This document shows, piece by piece, positions 57,190-64,000 of a stretch of DNA of 64,000 bases. Positions within the stretch are counted from its first letter, which is position 1. Every line of letters starts with the position of its first letter. A program made the translations under genes and the position numbers. A model generated the notes under the pieces. It saw nothing but the letters and a program-made list of their open reading frames with translations, searched no databases and had not been told where the DNA came from. Origin of the DNA: Bosea sp. 29B (GTDB lineage Bacteria; Pseudomonadota; Alphaproteobacteria; Rhizobiales; Beijerinckiaceae); NCBI RefSeq assembly GCF_902506165.1, contig NZ_LR733817.1:6203978-6267977 (forward strand), given 5' to 3'.

Positions 57190-57705
57190 TCACTCCCCTT
57201 CCCCGGCCGCGACCTTGGCCAGCAGGGCCTTGAGCTGCGCGCGCTCGGCCGGATCGAGTGCCGAAATCAGCGCTTCTTCCGTCGCCACATGCGAAACCAC
57301 GAGCCGCTCGATCAGCGCGAACCCCTCAGGCGTCAGCACGATGCGCAGGCTGCGCCGATCCTGAGGATCGGCCTGCCGCGCGATCAGCCGACGCTTCTCC
57401 AGCCGGTCGAGTCGATTCGTCATCGCCGAGGTCGACAGCATCATGTCCTTGGCGAGTTCGGACGGGGTCAGCGAGCCACCCTGCTCGCCCTGGCGGCGCA
57501 GCGTCATCAGTACGTCGAAGCCGGCGAAGTCGAGATCCTCGCCGACGAGATTGCGCCCGACGCCGAGGCGAACCCGCTCGGCCGCCCGCCAGATCGCGCC
57601 GCAGATCGCCATCGGGCCGGGATCGATGTCGGGTCGCGCCCGGCGCCATTGCCTGAGGATCGAATCGAGCGGTCCGCCTTGCCCGGCCTCGTCAGCTTGA
57701 CTCAT
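57190..57705 (-). CDS. MarR family transcriptional regulator
   Basis: A 171-residue winged-helix regulator. The MarR core is at residues 65-140 (LTPSELAKDMMLSTSAMTNRLDRLEKRRLIARQADPQDRRSLRIVLT, with the DRRS wing motif). Divergent from a DMT exporter gene, with a perfect 20-nt palindrome between them. The pair is inserted between ddl and murB of the dcw cluster, on the ddl strand but 110 bases upstream. Confidence 0.92.
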   Translation of the reverse strand: MSQADEAGQGGPLDSILRQWRRARPDIDPGPMAICGAIWRAAERVRLGVGRNLVGEDLDFAGFDVLMTLRRQGEQGGSLTPSELAKDMMLSTSAMTNRLDRLEKRRLIARQADPQDRRSLRIVLTPEGFALIERLVVSHVATEEALISALDPAERAQLKALLAKVAAGEGE

Positions 57706-57736
57706 GGAAATCCCGCACCTAATTATCCCGTATCAA

Positions 57737-57756
57737 ATAATTCGATGTCGAATTAT
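57737..57756. promoter_or_regulatory. MarR operator palindrome
   Basis: ATAATTCGATGTCGAATTAT: two perfect 9-bp arms with a 2-bp centre, in an AT-rich patch between marR and the exporter. A textbook MarR-type site. Confidence 0.75.
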
Positions 57757-57810
57757 ATGTCGTCGAACAATCCTACGCAGACACGCTCTTCGATGCAAAG
57801 GGAGGCCATC

Positions 57811-58731
57811 ATGGCCGACAGCAAGACCCGCATCCTGTTCGCAACGATCCTGGCGCCCATACTCTGGGGTTCGACCTATGTCGTCTTCACCCAGACGCTT
57901 CCCGTCGAGCATCCCCTGCTGGTCGGGGCGCTGCGCGCTCTGCCCGCCGGCATCCTCCTGATGCTGCTCGGTCCCGGCCTGCCGCCGCGCGACAAGCTCC
58001 TGCCGCTCGCCATCATCGGCTTCGCCAATATCGGCCTGTTCTTCGGCATGCTATTTCTCAGCGCCTCGCGCCTGCCGGGCGGGCTCGCCGCGACGCTCGG
58101 CTCGATGCAGCCGCTGCTCGTCGCCTTCCTCGCCTGGCCGTTGTTGTTGCGTAGGCCCGGTCTTGGCCAAGTGCTCGCCGCCCTCGCCGGCACGATCGGC
58201 GTTGGCCTGCTGGTGATCGACGATACCGTGAAGCTCGACGCGATCGGCGTCATCGCCGCACTGATCGGCGCCGCCTCGATGGCGACCGGCACCGTGCTGA
58301 TCGAGCGCTGGGGCAAGGTCGGGACGCCGCTCGCGCTCGCCGCCTGGCAGCTCACATTGGGCGGGTTGCTGCTCCTGCCGGTCGCACTCCTGGTCGAGGG
58401 CCTGCCGCCCATGCCGACCCTGCTCAATCTCACCGGCCTGAGCTATCTCGTCGTGATCGGCACCGCTTTCGCCTACTGGCTCTGGGTCCGCGGCATCGCC
58501 GCGATCGGAACGGGCGTCGCCTTCTTGAGCCTGCTCAGCCCGCTGGTCGCGACCTTCCTCGGCGCCGCCCTGCTGGGCGAGTGGTTCCACGCCCAGCAAT
58601 GGCTCGGCATCGCCATCATCTTCGGCTCGACCATCGCCGGAATCACGCTGTCACGGCGCAAGCCTACCGCGGCAGCTACGCCGACTCAGGCCGCGACGCC
58701 GAACCGCTTGATCTCCCAGTGCAGCTCGTAG
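57811..58731 (+). CDS. DMT superfamily (EamA) exporter, MarR target
   Basis: A 306-residue protein with ten predicted membrane helices in two EamA repeats (N-terminal [55 protein letters not shown] near the end). The substrate is unknown; divergence from MarR suggests a drug or metabolite exporter. ATG at 57811 with GGGAGG. Its 3' end overlaps the convergent murB gene by 46 bases. This is the only plus-strand gene in the dcw region. Confidence 0.88.
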   Translation: MADSKTRILFATILAPILWGSTYVVFTQTLPVEHPLLVGALRALPAGILLMLLGPGLPPRDKLLPLAIIGFANIGLFFGMLFLSASRLPGGLAATLGSMQPLLVAFLAWPLLLRRPGLGQVLAALAGTIGVGLLVIDDTVKLDAIGVIAALIGAASMATGTVLIERWGKVGTPLALAAWQLTLGGLLLLPVALLVEGLPPMPTLLNLTGLSYLVVIGTAFAYWLWVRGIAAIGTGVAFLSLLSPLVATFLGAALLGEWFHAQQWLGIAIIFGSTIAGITLSRRKPTAAATPTQAATPNRLISQCSS

Positions 58732-59609
58732 CCTGAATTGTCCTTGACCCGGCGGCGGACCTCTTCGCCCAGCCCCTCGATATCGGCGGCGCTCGCGCCG
58801 CCGGTGTTGATCAGGAAGTTGCAGTGCATCTCGGAGACCTGCGCCCCGCCGATGCGCAGCCCGCGGCAACCGGCGGCATCGATCAGTTGCCAGGCTTTGC
58901 CGCCGTCCGGGTTCTTGAAGGTCGAGCCGCCGGTGCGCTCCTTGATCGGCTGCGCCGCTTCGCGTGCCGAGGTCACCCGCTCCATCTCGGCGAGGATCTC
59001 GGCCTGGTCGCCCGGCCGGCCCTGGAACAGCGCCGAGGTGAAGACGATGTCGGTGGACGCCGTCGAGTTGCGATAGGTGAAGCCCATCTGCGCATGCGAC
59101 AGGGTCACGATCTCGCCCTTGCGGGTGACGCCGCGCGCCTCGACCAGCACGTCGGTGGTCTCGCCGCCATGCGCGCCGGCGTTCATGCGCAGAGCCCCAC
59201 CGATGCAGCCGGGAATGCCGCGATAGAAGGCGAGCCCGTCGAGCGAGGCATCGGCTGCGGCGCGCGCCACCTTCACATCCGGGACGGCGGTGCCGGCACG
59301 CAGCCGGTCGCCATCCTCGCGGGTGATCTCACCGAACGCCTTGCCCGCCAGGCGGATGACCACGCCGGGAATACCGCCATCGCGCACGATCAGGTTCGAG
59401 CCGAGCCCAACCACAGTGACCGGGATCTCCGCCGGCAGCTTGCCGAGCAGATAAGCGAGATCGGCCTCGTCGGCCGGGGTGAACAGCACCTGCGCCGGCC
59501 CGCCGACACGAAACCAGGTCAGCCCCGCCATCTCCTGGTTGGCGAGCAGCCGCCCACGCAATTCGGGCGCAGCGGCGCGGATATCGGGGGTGATGTCTTG
59601 GAAAGGCAT
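58686..59609 (-). CDS. murB: UDP-N-acetylmuramate dehydrogenase (UDP-N-acetylenolpyruvoylglucosamine reductase)
   Basis: A 307-residue FAD enzyme that makes UDP-MurNAc. The FAD domain has [25 protein letters not shown] and [23 protein letters not shown]; the C-terminal [22 protein letters not shown] holds the catalytic serine. The ATG at 59609 begins the true protein; the frame extends into the repeat arm at 59627-59682. DUF559 ends four bases upstream. Its 3' end overlaps the EamA gene. Confidence 0.95.
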   Translation of the reverse strand: MPFQDITPDIRAAAPELRGRLLANQEMAGLTWFRVGGPAQVLFTPADEADLAYLLGKLPAEIPVTVVGLGSNLIVRDGGIPGVVIRLAGKAFGEITREDGDRLRAGTAVPDVKVARAAADASLDGLAFYRGIPGCIGGALRMNAGAHGGETTDVLVEARGVTRKGEIVTLSHAQMGFTYRNSTASTDIVFTSALFQGRPGDQAEILAEMERVTSAREAAQPIKERTGGSTFKNPDGGKAWQLIDAAGCRGLRIGGAQVSEMHCNFLINTGGASAADIEGLGEEVRRRVKDNSGYELHWEIKRFGVAA

Positions 59610-59613
59610 GAGC

Positions 59614-60042
59614 TTACCCGCGCGTCTCCTTCTCCCCTCGGGGGAGAAGGTGGCCCGGCGAAGCCGGGTCGGATGAGGGCCGTCCGGCGAGGCCGACATA
59701 TTCGGCGATCTCGCGCAGGACGAATTCGAGGTTTCCTAGAACCCGCTCGTTCGAAAAGCGCAAGACCCGATAGCCCTCATGCCTGAGAAACGCGTCGCGA
59801 CGCGCATCACGCTTCTGCGCTTCATCGGTCTCGTGAGGCTCGCCGTCGAGCTCGACAACAAGCCGATGCTCGAAACAGCAGAAATCCGCGACAAAGGGAC
59901 CGATCGCCATCTGGCGCTTGAACTTGAGACCGGCGAAGCGGCGGCCGCGGACCGCCTGCCAGAAGATGGTTTCAGCGCGCGTTGGCTCCTGTCGCTGACC
60001 GCGGGCGAAGGAGAGCGTGTCGGTCGTGTTCTTGCGCTCCAC
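59614..60042 (-). CDS. DUF559 nuclease-like protein inserted between murC and murB
   Basis: A 142-residue protein. The DUF559 core covers residues 15-115 ([49 protein letters not shown] and [12 protein letters not shown]), similar to Vsr/restriction-like nucleases with the D-x(n)-E-x-D pattern ([12 protein letters not shown]). Starts at GTG 60042. Its ribosome site (GATGAGGG) and its last 22 residues are encoded by flanking inverted repeats. It replaces the usual direct murC-murB junction. Function unknown. Confidence 0.85.
   Translation of the reverse strand: MERKNTTDTLSFARGQRQEPTRAETIFWQAVRGRRFAGLKFKRQMAIGPFVADFCCFEHRLVVELDGEPHETDEAQKRDARRDAFLRHEGYRVLRFSNERVLGNLEFVLREIAEYVGLAGRPSSDPASPGHLLPRGEKETRG
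59627..59682. repeat. Left inverted-repeat arm of the DUF559 cassette
   Basis: CTCCTTCTCCCCTCGGGGGA at 59627 to GGATGAGGGCCG near 59682. It encodes the DUF559 C-terminus on the minus strand. Inverted relative to the arm at 60047-60106 and related to the repeat at 31374-31512. Confidence 0.85.
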
Positions 60043-60046
60043 GACC

Positions 60047-60106
60047 GGCCCTCATCCGTCAGCGCTTCGCGCTGCCACCTTCTCCCCCGAGGGGAGAAGG
60101 AAGAGA
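60047..60106. repeat. Right inverted-repeat arm, inside the murC 3' end
   Basis: GGCCCTCATCCGTCAGCGCT ... GAGGGGAGAAGGAAGAG. It supplies the DUF559 ribosome site on the minus strand and the last 15 codons of murC. Arm-to-arm distance (outer ends) is about 480 bp. Confidence 0.85.
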
Positions 60107-61498
60107 GGCAAGCTCACTCGGCAGGGCATACGCCCACTGTGTGATATTCCCAGCCCCCAAGCAGACCACGTAATCCCCCGGCCCGGCCAGCTCGGCGACC
60201 ATGCCGGCGAGCTTGTCCGGGGATTCCAGCGGCAGCGTGTGACGATGGCCGCGCGCCTTGATCGCCGCCACCAGAGAATCGCGGTCGATGCCCGGGATAG
60301 GCTGCTCGCCGGCCGCGTAGACATCCGCGATGATCACTGAATCGGCATCGTTGAAGCAGGCGGCGAAGTCGGCGAACAGGCTCGACAGGCGGCTGTAGCG
60401 ATGCGGCTGCATCACCGCGATGACCTTGCCCTTGGTCGAGGCGCGCGCGGCCTTGAGCACGGCGGCGATCTCGACCGGGTGGTGGCCGTAGTCGTCGAAG
60501 ATCAGCGCGCCGTTCCACTCGCCGGTCTTGGTGAAGCGGCGCTTGACCCCGCCAAAGCCGGCGAGCCCGGCCCGGATCTGCTCGACCGGCACGCCCAGAT
60601 CATAGGCGACGGCGATCGCGGCGGTGGCGTTGAGGGCATTGTGATGGCCCGGCATCGGCATGATGAGATCGCGCACCACCTCCTCGCGGCCGCGCTTGCG
60701 GTCGCGGATGAGCAACGTGAACTTCGACTGGCCGCCAGAGAGGTCGATGTCGAGCAGGCGGAAATCGGCCTGCGGGTTCTCGCCATAGGTGATGACCCGG
60801 CGATCCTCGATCTGTCCGACCTGCTCCTGCACGGTCGGATGGTCGATGCACATCACCGCAAAACCATAGAAGGGCAGGTTCTCGACGAAAGCGCGGAACG
60901 CCGCCTTGATCGCATCGAACGAGCCGAAATGGTCGAGATGCTCCGGGTCGATATTGGTGATGATCGCGACATCGGCCGGCAGCTTCAGGAAGGTGCCGTC
61001 GGATTCGTCGGCCTCGACCACCATCCAGTCGCTCTCGCCCATGCGGGCATTGGTGCCGTAGGCGTTGATGATGCCGCCATTGATCACGGTCGGATCAAGC
61101 CCGCCCTTTTCGAGCAGGGTCGCGACCAGCGAGGTCGTCGTCGTCTTGCCGTGCGTACCGGCGATGGCGACGCAGGATTTCAGCCGCATCAGCTCGGCCA
61201 GCATCTCCGCGCGGCGCACCACCGGCAGGCGCTGCTCGCGCGCCGCCATCAGTTCGGGGTTGTCGCGCTTGATCGCGGTCGAGACCACGACGACCTCGGC
61301 CTCGCCGATATTCTCGGCCTTGTGGCCGACGAAGGTCTTGATGCCCTTCTCGGCCAGGCGCTTGACGTTGGCGCCGTCGGAGGCATCCGAACCCTGCACC
61401 TTGTAGCCGAGATTGTGCAGGACTTCGGCGATGCCGGACATGCCGATGCCGCCGATACCGACGAAATGGATGGAGCCGAGCTTCGGCGGCAGCTTCAT
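60059..61498 (-). CDS. murC: UDP-N-acetylmuramate--L-alanine ligase
   Basis: A 479-residue Mur ligase that adds L-Ala to UDP-MurNAc. [18 protein letters not shown] (Rossmann start), [11 protein letters not shown] (ATP loop), [10 protein letters not shown] and [11 protein letters not shown] are present. The last 15 residues ([15 protein letters not shown]) are encoded by the repeat arm rather than by murC proper, so the native C-terminus probably ended soon after AYALPSELA. The gene is otherwise intact. Followed by DUF559 after 16 bases. Confidence 0.95.
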   Translation of the reverse strand: MKLPPKLGSIHFVGIGGIGMSGIAEVLHNLGYKVQGSDASDGANVKRLAEKGIKTFVGHKAENIGEAEVVVVSTAIKRDNPELMAAREQRLPVVRRAEMLAELMRLKSCVAIAGTHGKTTTTSLVATLLEKGGLDPTVINGGIINAYGTNARMGESDWMVVEADESDGTFLKLPADVAIITNIDPEHLDHFGSFDAIKAAFRAFVENLPFYGFAVMCIDHPTVQEQVGQIEDRRVITYGENPQADFRLLDIDLSGGQSKFTLLIRDRKRGREEVVRDLIMPMPGHHNALNATAAIAVAYDLGVPVEQIRAGLAGFGGVKRRFTKTGEWNGALIFDDYGHHPVEIAAVLKAARASTKGKVIAVMQPHRYSRLSSLFADFAACFNDADSVIIADVYAAGEQPIPGIDRDSLVAAIKARGHRHTLPLESPDKLAGMVAELAGPGDYVVCLGAGNITQWAYALPSELASLPSPLGGEGGSAKR

Positions 61499-61519
61499 GA
61501 TGGATACGTCCTGAAAGGT

Positions 61520-62620
61520 TCAGCCTTGGGCGGTCTGCAGCACGAGCCGCGCCAGGCGGTCGGCCGCATCCGGTATGCCCGCGCTCTTGGCCGCCTGAGC
61601 CATCGCCGTCAAGCGCTGCGGCTCGGCGAGCAGCGTGGAAAGCTCGGCGGCGAGGCGCCGCGGCGAGAAATCATTCTGCAGGATCATCATCGCCCCGCCT
61701 GCCCTGGCGAGCACGCCGGCATTGGCGGCCTGGTCCTGATCGAGCGAGCCCGGCAGCGGCACCAGGAGCGAGGGCCGGCCGATCACCGTGAGCTCGGCAA
61801 TGGTCGAGGCGCCGGAGCGCGCGACCACCAGATGCGATGCCGCCATCCGGGCCGGCAGGTCCTTGAAGAAGGGCGCGAGCTCGAATTTGATGCCGAGCGA
61901 GGAATAGATCTTCCTGACACGCTCATCGTCCTCGGCCCGCGCCTGCTGGACAATCGACAGGCGGCTGCGCTCCTCCGCCGAGAGCAGCTGGATCGCCGGC
62001 GGCACGATGTCGGCCATCACCCGCGCGCCCTGGCTGCCGCCGAAGACGAGGAGGTTCAGCCGCATGTCCGACTCGGCATAGGGCGAGGCCGCCTCGATCA
62101 CCGCCGGCCTGACCGGGTTGCCGACCTGCGTGCATTTCTTCGCCTGGTCCGGCGTCAGCCCGCCGACCTCGGCAAAGCCGGTGGCGATCGCCTTGACCCG
62201 GCTGGCAAGGAAGCGATTGGCTCGGCCGATCACGGCGTTCTGCTCGTGCAGAAGTGTCGGCACGCCCATCAGCGCCGCAGCGAACACCGGCGGCACCGTC
62301 GGGTAGCCCCCAAAGCCGACGACGATGGAGGGCCTGAGTTGCTTGATCGCTTGCCGCGCGGCCAGCCCACCCTTCAGCAACACCAGCGCCGCCTTCGCCA
62401 TCGCGACCGGCGACTTGCCCGAGGGCGTCGCTGCCGGCACGGCGTGGATCGATTCGGCCGGGAAATTGCCGGCGTATTCGGCGGCGCGCGTGTCGGTGAT
62501 CAGCGCGACCCGGGCCCCGGCGCGATGCAGGGCATGGCTCAGCGCCTCGGCCGGGAAGAGATGCCCGCCCGTGCCGCCAGCGGCGAGCACGACGAGCGGC
62601 GCCTGTCCTGCTGCGCTCAC
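61520..62620 (-). CDS. murG: UDP-GlcNAc--lipid I N-acetylglucosaminyltransferase
   Basis: A 366-residue GT28 enzyme that makes lipid II at the inner face of the membrane. The N-terminal VVLAAGGTGGHLFPAEAL motif, GFGGYPTVPPVFAAALM, LLHEQNAVIGRANR and VVARSGASTIAELTVIGRPSLLVPLPGSLDQDQAANA (the UDP-GlcNAc site) are all visible. Overlaps the ftsW stop by 4 nt. Confidence 0.96.
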   Translation of the reverse strand: MSAAGQAPLVVLAAGGTGGHLFPAEALSHALHRAGARVALITDTRAAEYAGNFPAESIHAVPAATPSGKSPVAMAKAALVLLKGGLAARQAIKQLRPSIVVGFGGYPTVPPVFAAALMGVPTLLHEQNAVIGRANRFLASRVKAIATGFAEVGGLTPDQAKKCTQVGNPVRPAVIEAASPYAESDMRLNLLVFGGSQGARVMADIVPPAIQLLSAEERSRLSIVQQARAEDDERVRKIYSSLGIKFELAPFFKDLPARMAASHLVVARSGASTIAELTVIGRPSLLVPLPGSLDQDQAANAGVLARAGGAMMILQNDFSPRRLAAELSTLLAEPQRLTAMAQAAKSAGIPDAADRLARLVLQTAQG

Positions 62621-63756
62621 GAGCGCCGCCCCGGCTCGCCGAAGCTCTCGGCGCGCGGTCGCTTGCGGGTCAATGCCAGCAGGAAGCCGGTGCCGAGCGC
62701 CAGCGAGATCAGCGAGGAGCCGCCATAGGAGATGAACGGCAAGGTCATGCCCTTGGCCGGCATCATGTGCAGGTTCACCATCATGTTGATCGCAGCCTGG
62801 ATGCCGAACAGCAGGGCAAGGCCGGTGACGCCGAGGCGCACGAAAGGATCCTCGGCGCGCTGCGCCACGAACAGCGCCCGCAGCACGATGACCGCGAAGA
62901 GCAGCACCAGTGCCATGCAGACGACGATGCCGAATTCCTCGGCCGTCACCGCGAAGATAAAGTCGGTATGGGCGTCCGGCAGGATGCGCTTTACCGTGCC
63001 CTCGCCCGGGCCTTTGCCGAACCAGCCGCCCTGCGCGAAGCTCTCCAGCGCCGTGTCGACCTGGAAGGTGTCGCCCGAGCCCTTGTCCATGAAGCGCTCG
63101 ATGCGGGCGCGCACGTGCGGCACGAGCTCATAGGCGATGAACAGGCCGACAGCGCCGATACCGCCGAGCCCCAGAACCCAGAACCAGTGCAGGCCGGCGA
63201 CGAAGAACAGCCCGGCCCAGACCAGGGTGATCAGGATGGTCTGGCCGAAATCGGGCTGCAGCACGAGCGGCACGATGGTGATCGGCAGCAGCAGGAAGGC
63301 GATGATCGTGCCCGGCAGCTCGGGCCGGCGATGGCCCTCGGCGAAGGCCCAAGCGGCCAGCACGACGAAGGCCGGCTTGACGAATTCGGAAGGCTGGATC
63401 GAGCCGAGCGGCCCGAGCGTCAGCCAGCGCTTGGCGCCCTTGACCTCGACGCCGAAGAACAGCGTGCCGACGACGCCGGCGAGCGAGAACAGGAAGATGA
63501 TCAGCGCGATGCGGCGCACCTGCCGCGGCGCCAGCAGCGAGGTCGAGAGGAAGATCGCCAGCGCGACCAGCAGATAGACCACCTGGCGGTTGACGAAATG
63601 GAAGGTCGAGAGACCGAGGCGTTCGGCGACCGGCGGGCCGCCTGCCATCAGCAGCACGACGCCGGAGACCATCAGAGCCACCAGCGTCGTCAGGATGATA
63701 CGGTCGATCGACCACCACCAGCGGCCGCTCAGGCTCGGTTCTGCGCGCGAGACCAT
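62617..63756 (-). CDS. ftsW: Peptidoglycan glycosyltransferase FtsW
   Basis: A 379-residue SEDS-family polymerase with ten membrane helices. GAKRWLTLGPLGSIQPSEFVKPAFV near residue 110 and HTDFIFAVTAEEFG near residue 270 are SEDS signatures, with NMMVNLHMMPAKGMTLPFISYGGSS near residue 335. It polymerises septal peptidoglycan with a class B PBP. First dcw gene in the window on the minus strand. Confidence 0.95.
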   Translation of the reverse strand: MVSRAEPSLSGRWWWSIDRIILTTLVALMVSGVVLLMAGGPPVAERLGLSTFHFVNRQVVYLLVALAIFLSTSLLAPRQVRRIALIIFLFSLAGVVGTLFFGVEVKGAKRWLTLGPLGSIQPSEFVKPAFVVLAAWAFAEGHRRPELPGTIIAFLLLPITIVPLVLQPDFGQTILITLVWAGLFFVAGLHWFWVLGLGGIGAVGLFIAYELVPHVRARIERFMDKGSGDTFQVDTALESFAQGGWFGKGPGEGTVKRILPDAHTDFIFAVTAEEFGIVVCMALVLLFAVIVLRALFVAQRAEDPFVRLGVTGLALLFGIQAAINMMVNLHMMPAKGMTLPFISYGGSSLISLALGTGFLLALTRKRPRAESFGEPGRRS

Positions 63757-63865
63757 CGTTTACAAGGCTCCGTCGACGAGCAGGCAAATCGAGGGCGCCC
63801 GCTCCGGCGAATCACTCTGTCAATGAATGGTTAACCGATTGATTCCGATGCCGGTGATCGCGCCT

Positions 63866-64000
63866 TCACGCCTGCGATCGCTGCGGCTTGTCCACTGGGG
63901 CCTCACCGCGATCCGCCAGATAGGCACAAATCAGCCTGACGAGCTCGCGGCGCAACGCCGGCTCGTGCAGCCTGCCACGGCGCGCTGCATTGTGGATCAC
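63866..64000 (-). CDS. Possible C-terminus of a truncated gene at the window edge
   Basis: On the minus strand the frame from the edge to TGA (63868-63866) gives 44 residues including RRGRLHEPALRRELVRLICAYLADRG. This helical, Leu-spaced sequence looks like the last helix of a TetR-type regulator, but too little is visible to name it. About 109 bases separate its stop from the ftsW start. Confidence 0.35.
   Translation of the reverse strand: MIHNAARRGRLHEPALRRELVRLICAYLADRGEAPVDKPQRSQA

Noticed and set aside
60401..62728. Plus-strand open frame of 775 codons opposite murC and murG
   Set aside because: Shadow of two clear mur genes; no recognisable domain, His/Arg/Asp-rich composition.

Overview
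The window is chromosomal DNA of a high-GC alphaproteobacterium, most likely order Hyphomicrobiales (Rhizobiales) and perhaps close to Boseaceae or Methylobacteriaceae. Evidence: a circularly permuted two-piece tmRNA gene, an alpha-type SspB, the gene order ligA ... recN-bamD-lpxC-ftsZ-ftsA-ftsQ-ddl-murB-murC-murG-ftsW, an FtsZ ending in the [11 protein letters not shown] type tail, a fumC-DUF4169-RHH trio, and several intergenic palindromes typical of rhizobia. The genus is inference. I recognised no rRNA, tRNA, CRISPR array, prophage or insertion sequence.

Layout. 1-2.4 kb: CPBP protease (cut by the window edge), thyA, a PepSY protein and ssrA. 2.6-6.8 kb: sspB, fumC with two small proteins, and a divergent argP/argO-type regulator-exporter pair. 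6.8-16.9 kb: a large AsmA-like protein, an FAD-linked oxidase with a divergent thioesterase, a YdeI-like protein, a K+ channel, the betaine-lipid genes btaB-btaA and msrB. 17-31 kb: LysR, a DMT transporter, aidB, an esterase, uvrD, then small regulators (TetR, HxlR) with their targets, prmA, several very small genes and an aminopeptidase P. 31.5-44.6 kb: a cysteine-synthase-like gene with azlD-azlC-araC, MFS and AraC, pepT, ligA, a DUF2189 protein and a sugar-type ABC importer lacking its ATPase. 44.8-48 kb: a DEAD-box helicase and an MBL hydrolase. 48-64 kb: recN, bamD, lpxC and the division/cell-wall (dcw) cluster, all on the minus strand.

How genes work together. ssrA tags stalled nascent chains and sspB delivers tagged proteins to ClpXP, so the pair covers two steps of one pathway. 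The dcw block makes and exports peptidoglycan precursors (MurC, MurB, Ddl, MurG, FtsW) and builds the Z ring (FtsQ, FtsA, FtsZ); LpxC and BamD add outer-membrane assembly. BtaA and BtaB together make the phosphorus-free lipid DGTS, and a Pho-box-like sequence lies in front of them.

Most unusual points: the dcw cluster is broken twice, once by a divergent MarR-DMT exporter module with a perfect operator palindrome, and once by a DUF559 nuclease-like gene framed by inverted repeats. Those repeats supply the DUF559 ribosome-binding site, its C-terminus and a new C-terminal tail for MurC. Other points are duplicated TetR operators, a K+ channel with a C-terminal zinc ribbon, a 21-bp repeat carrying three in-frame stops after the AsmA gene, and several genes under 60 codons.
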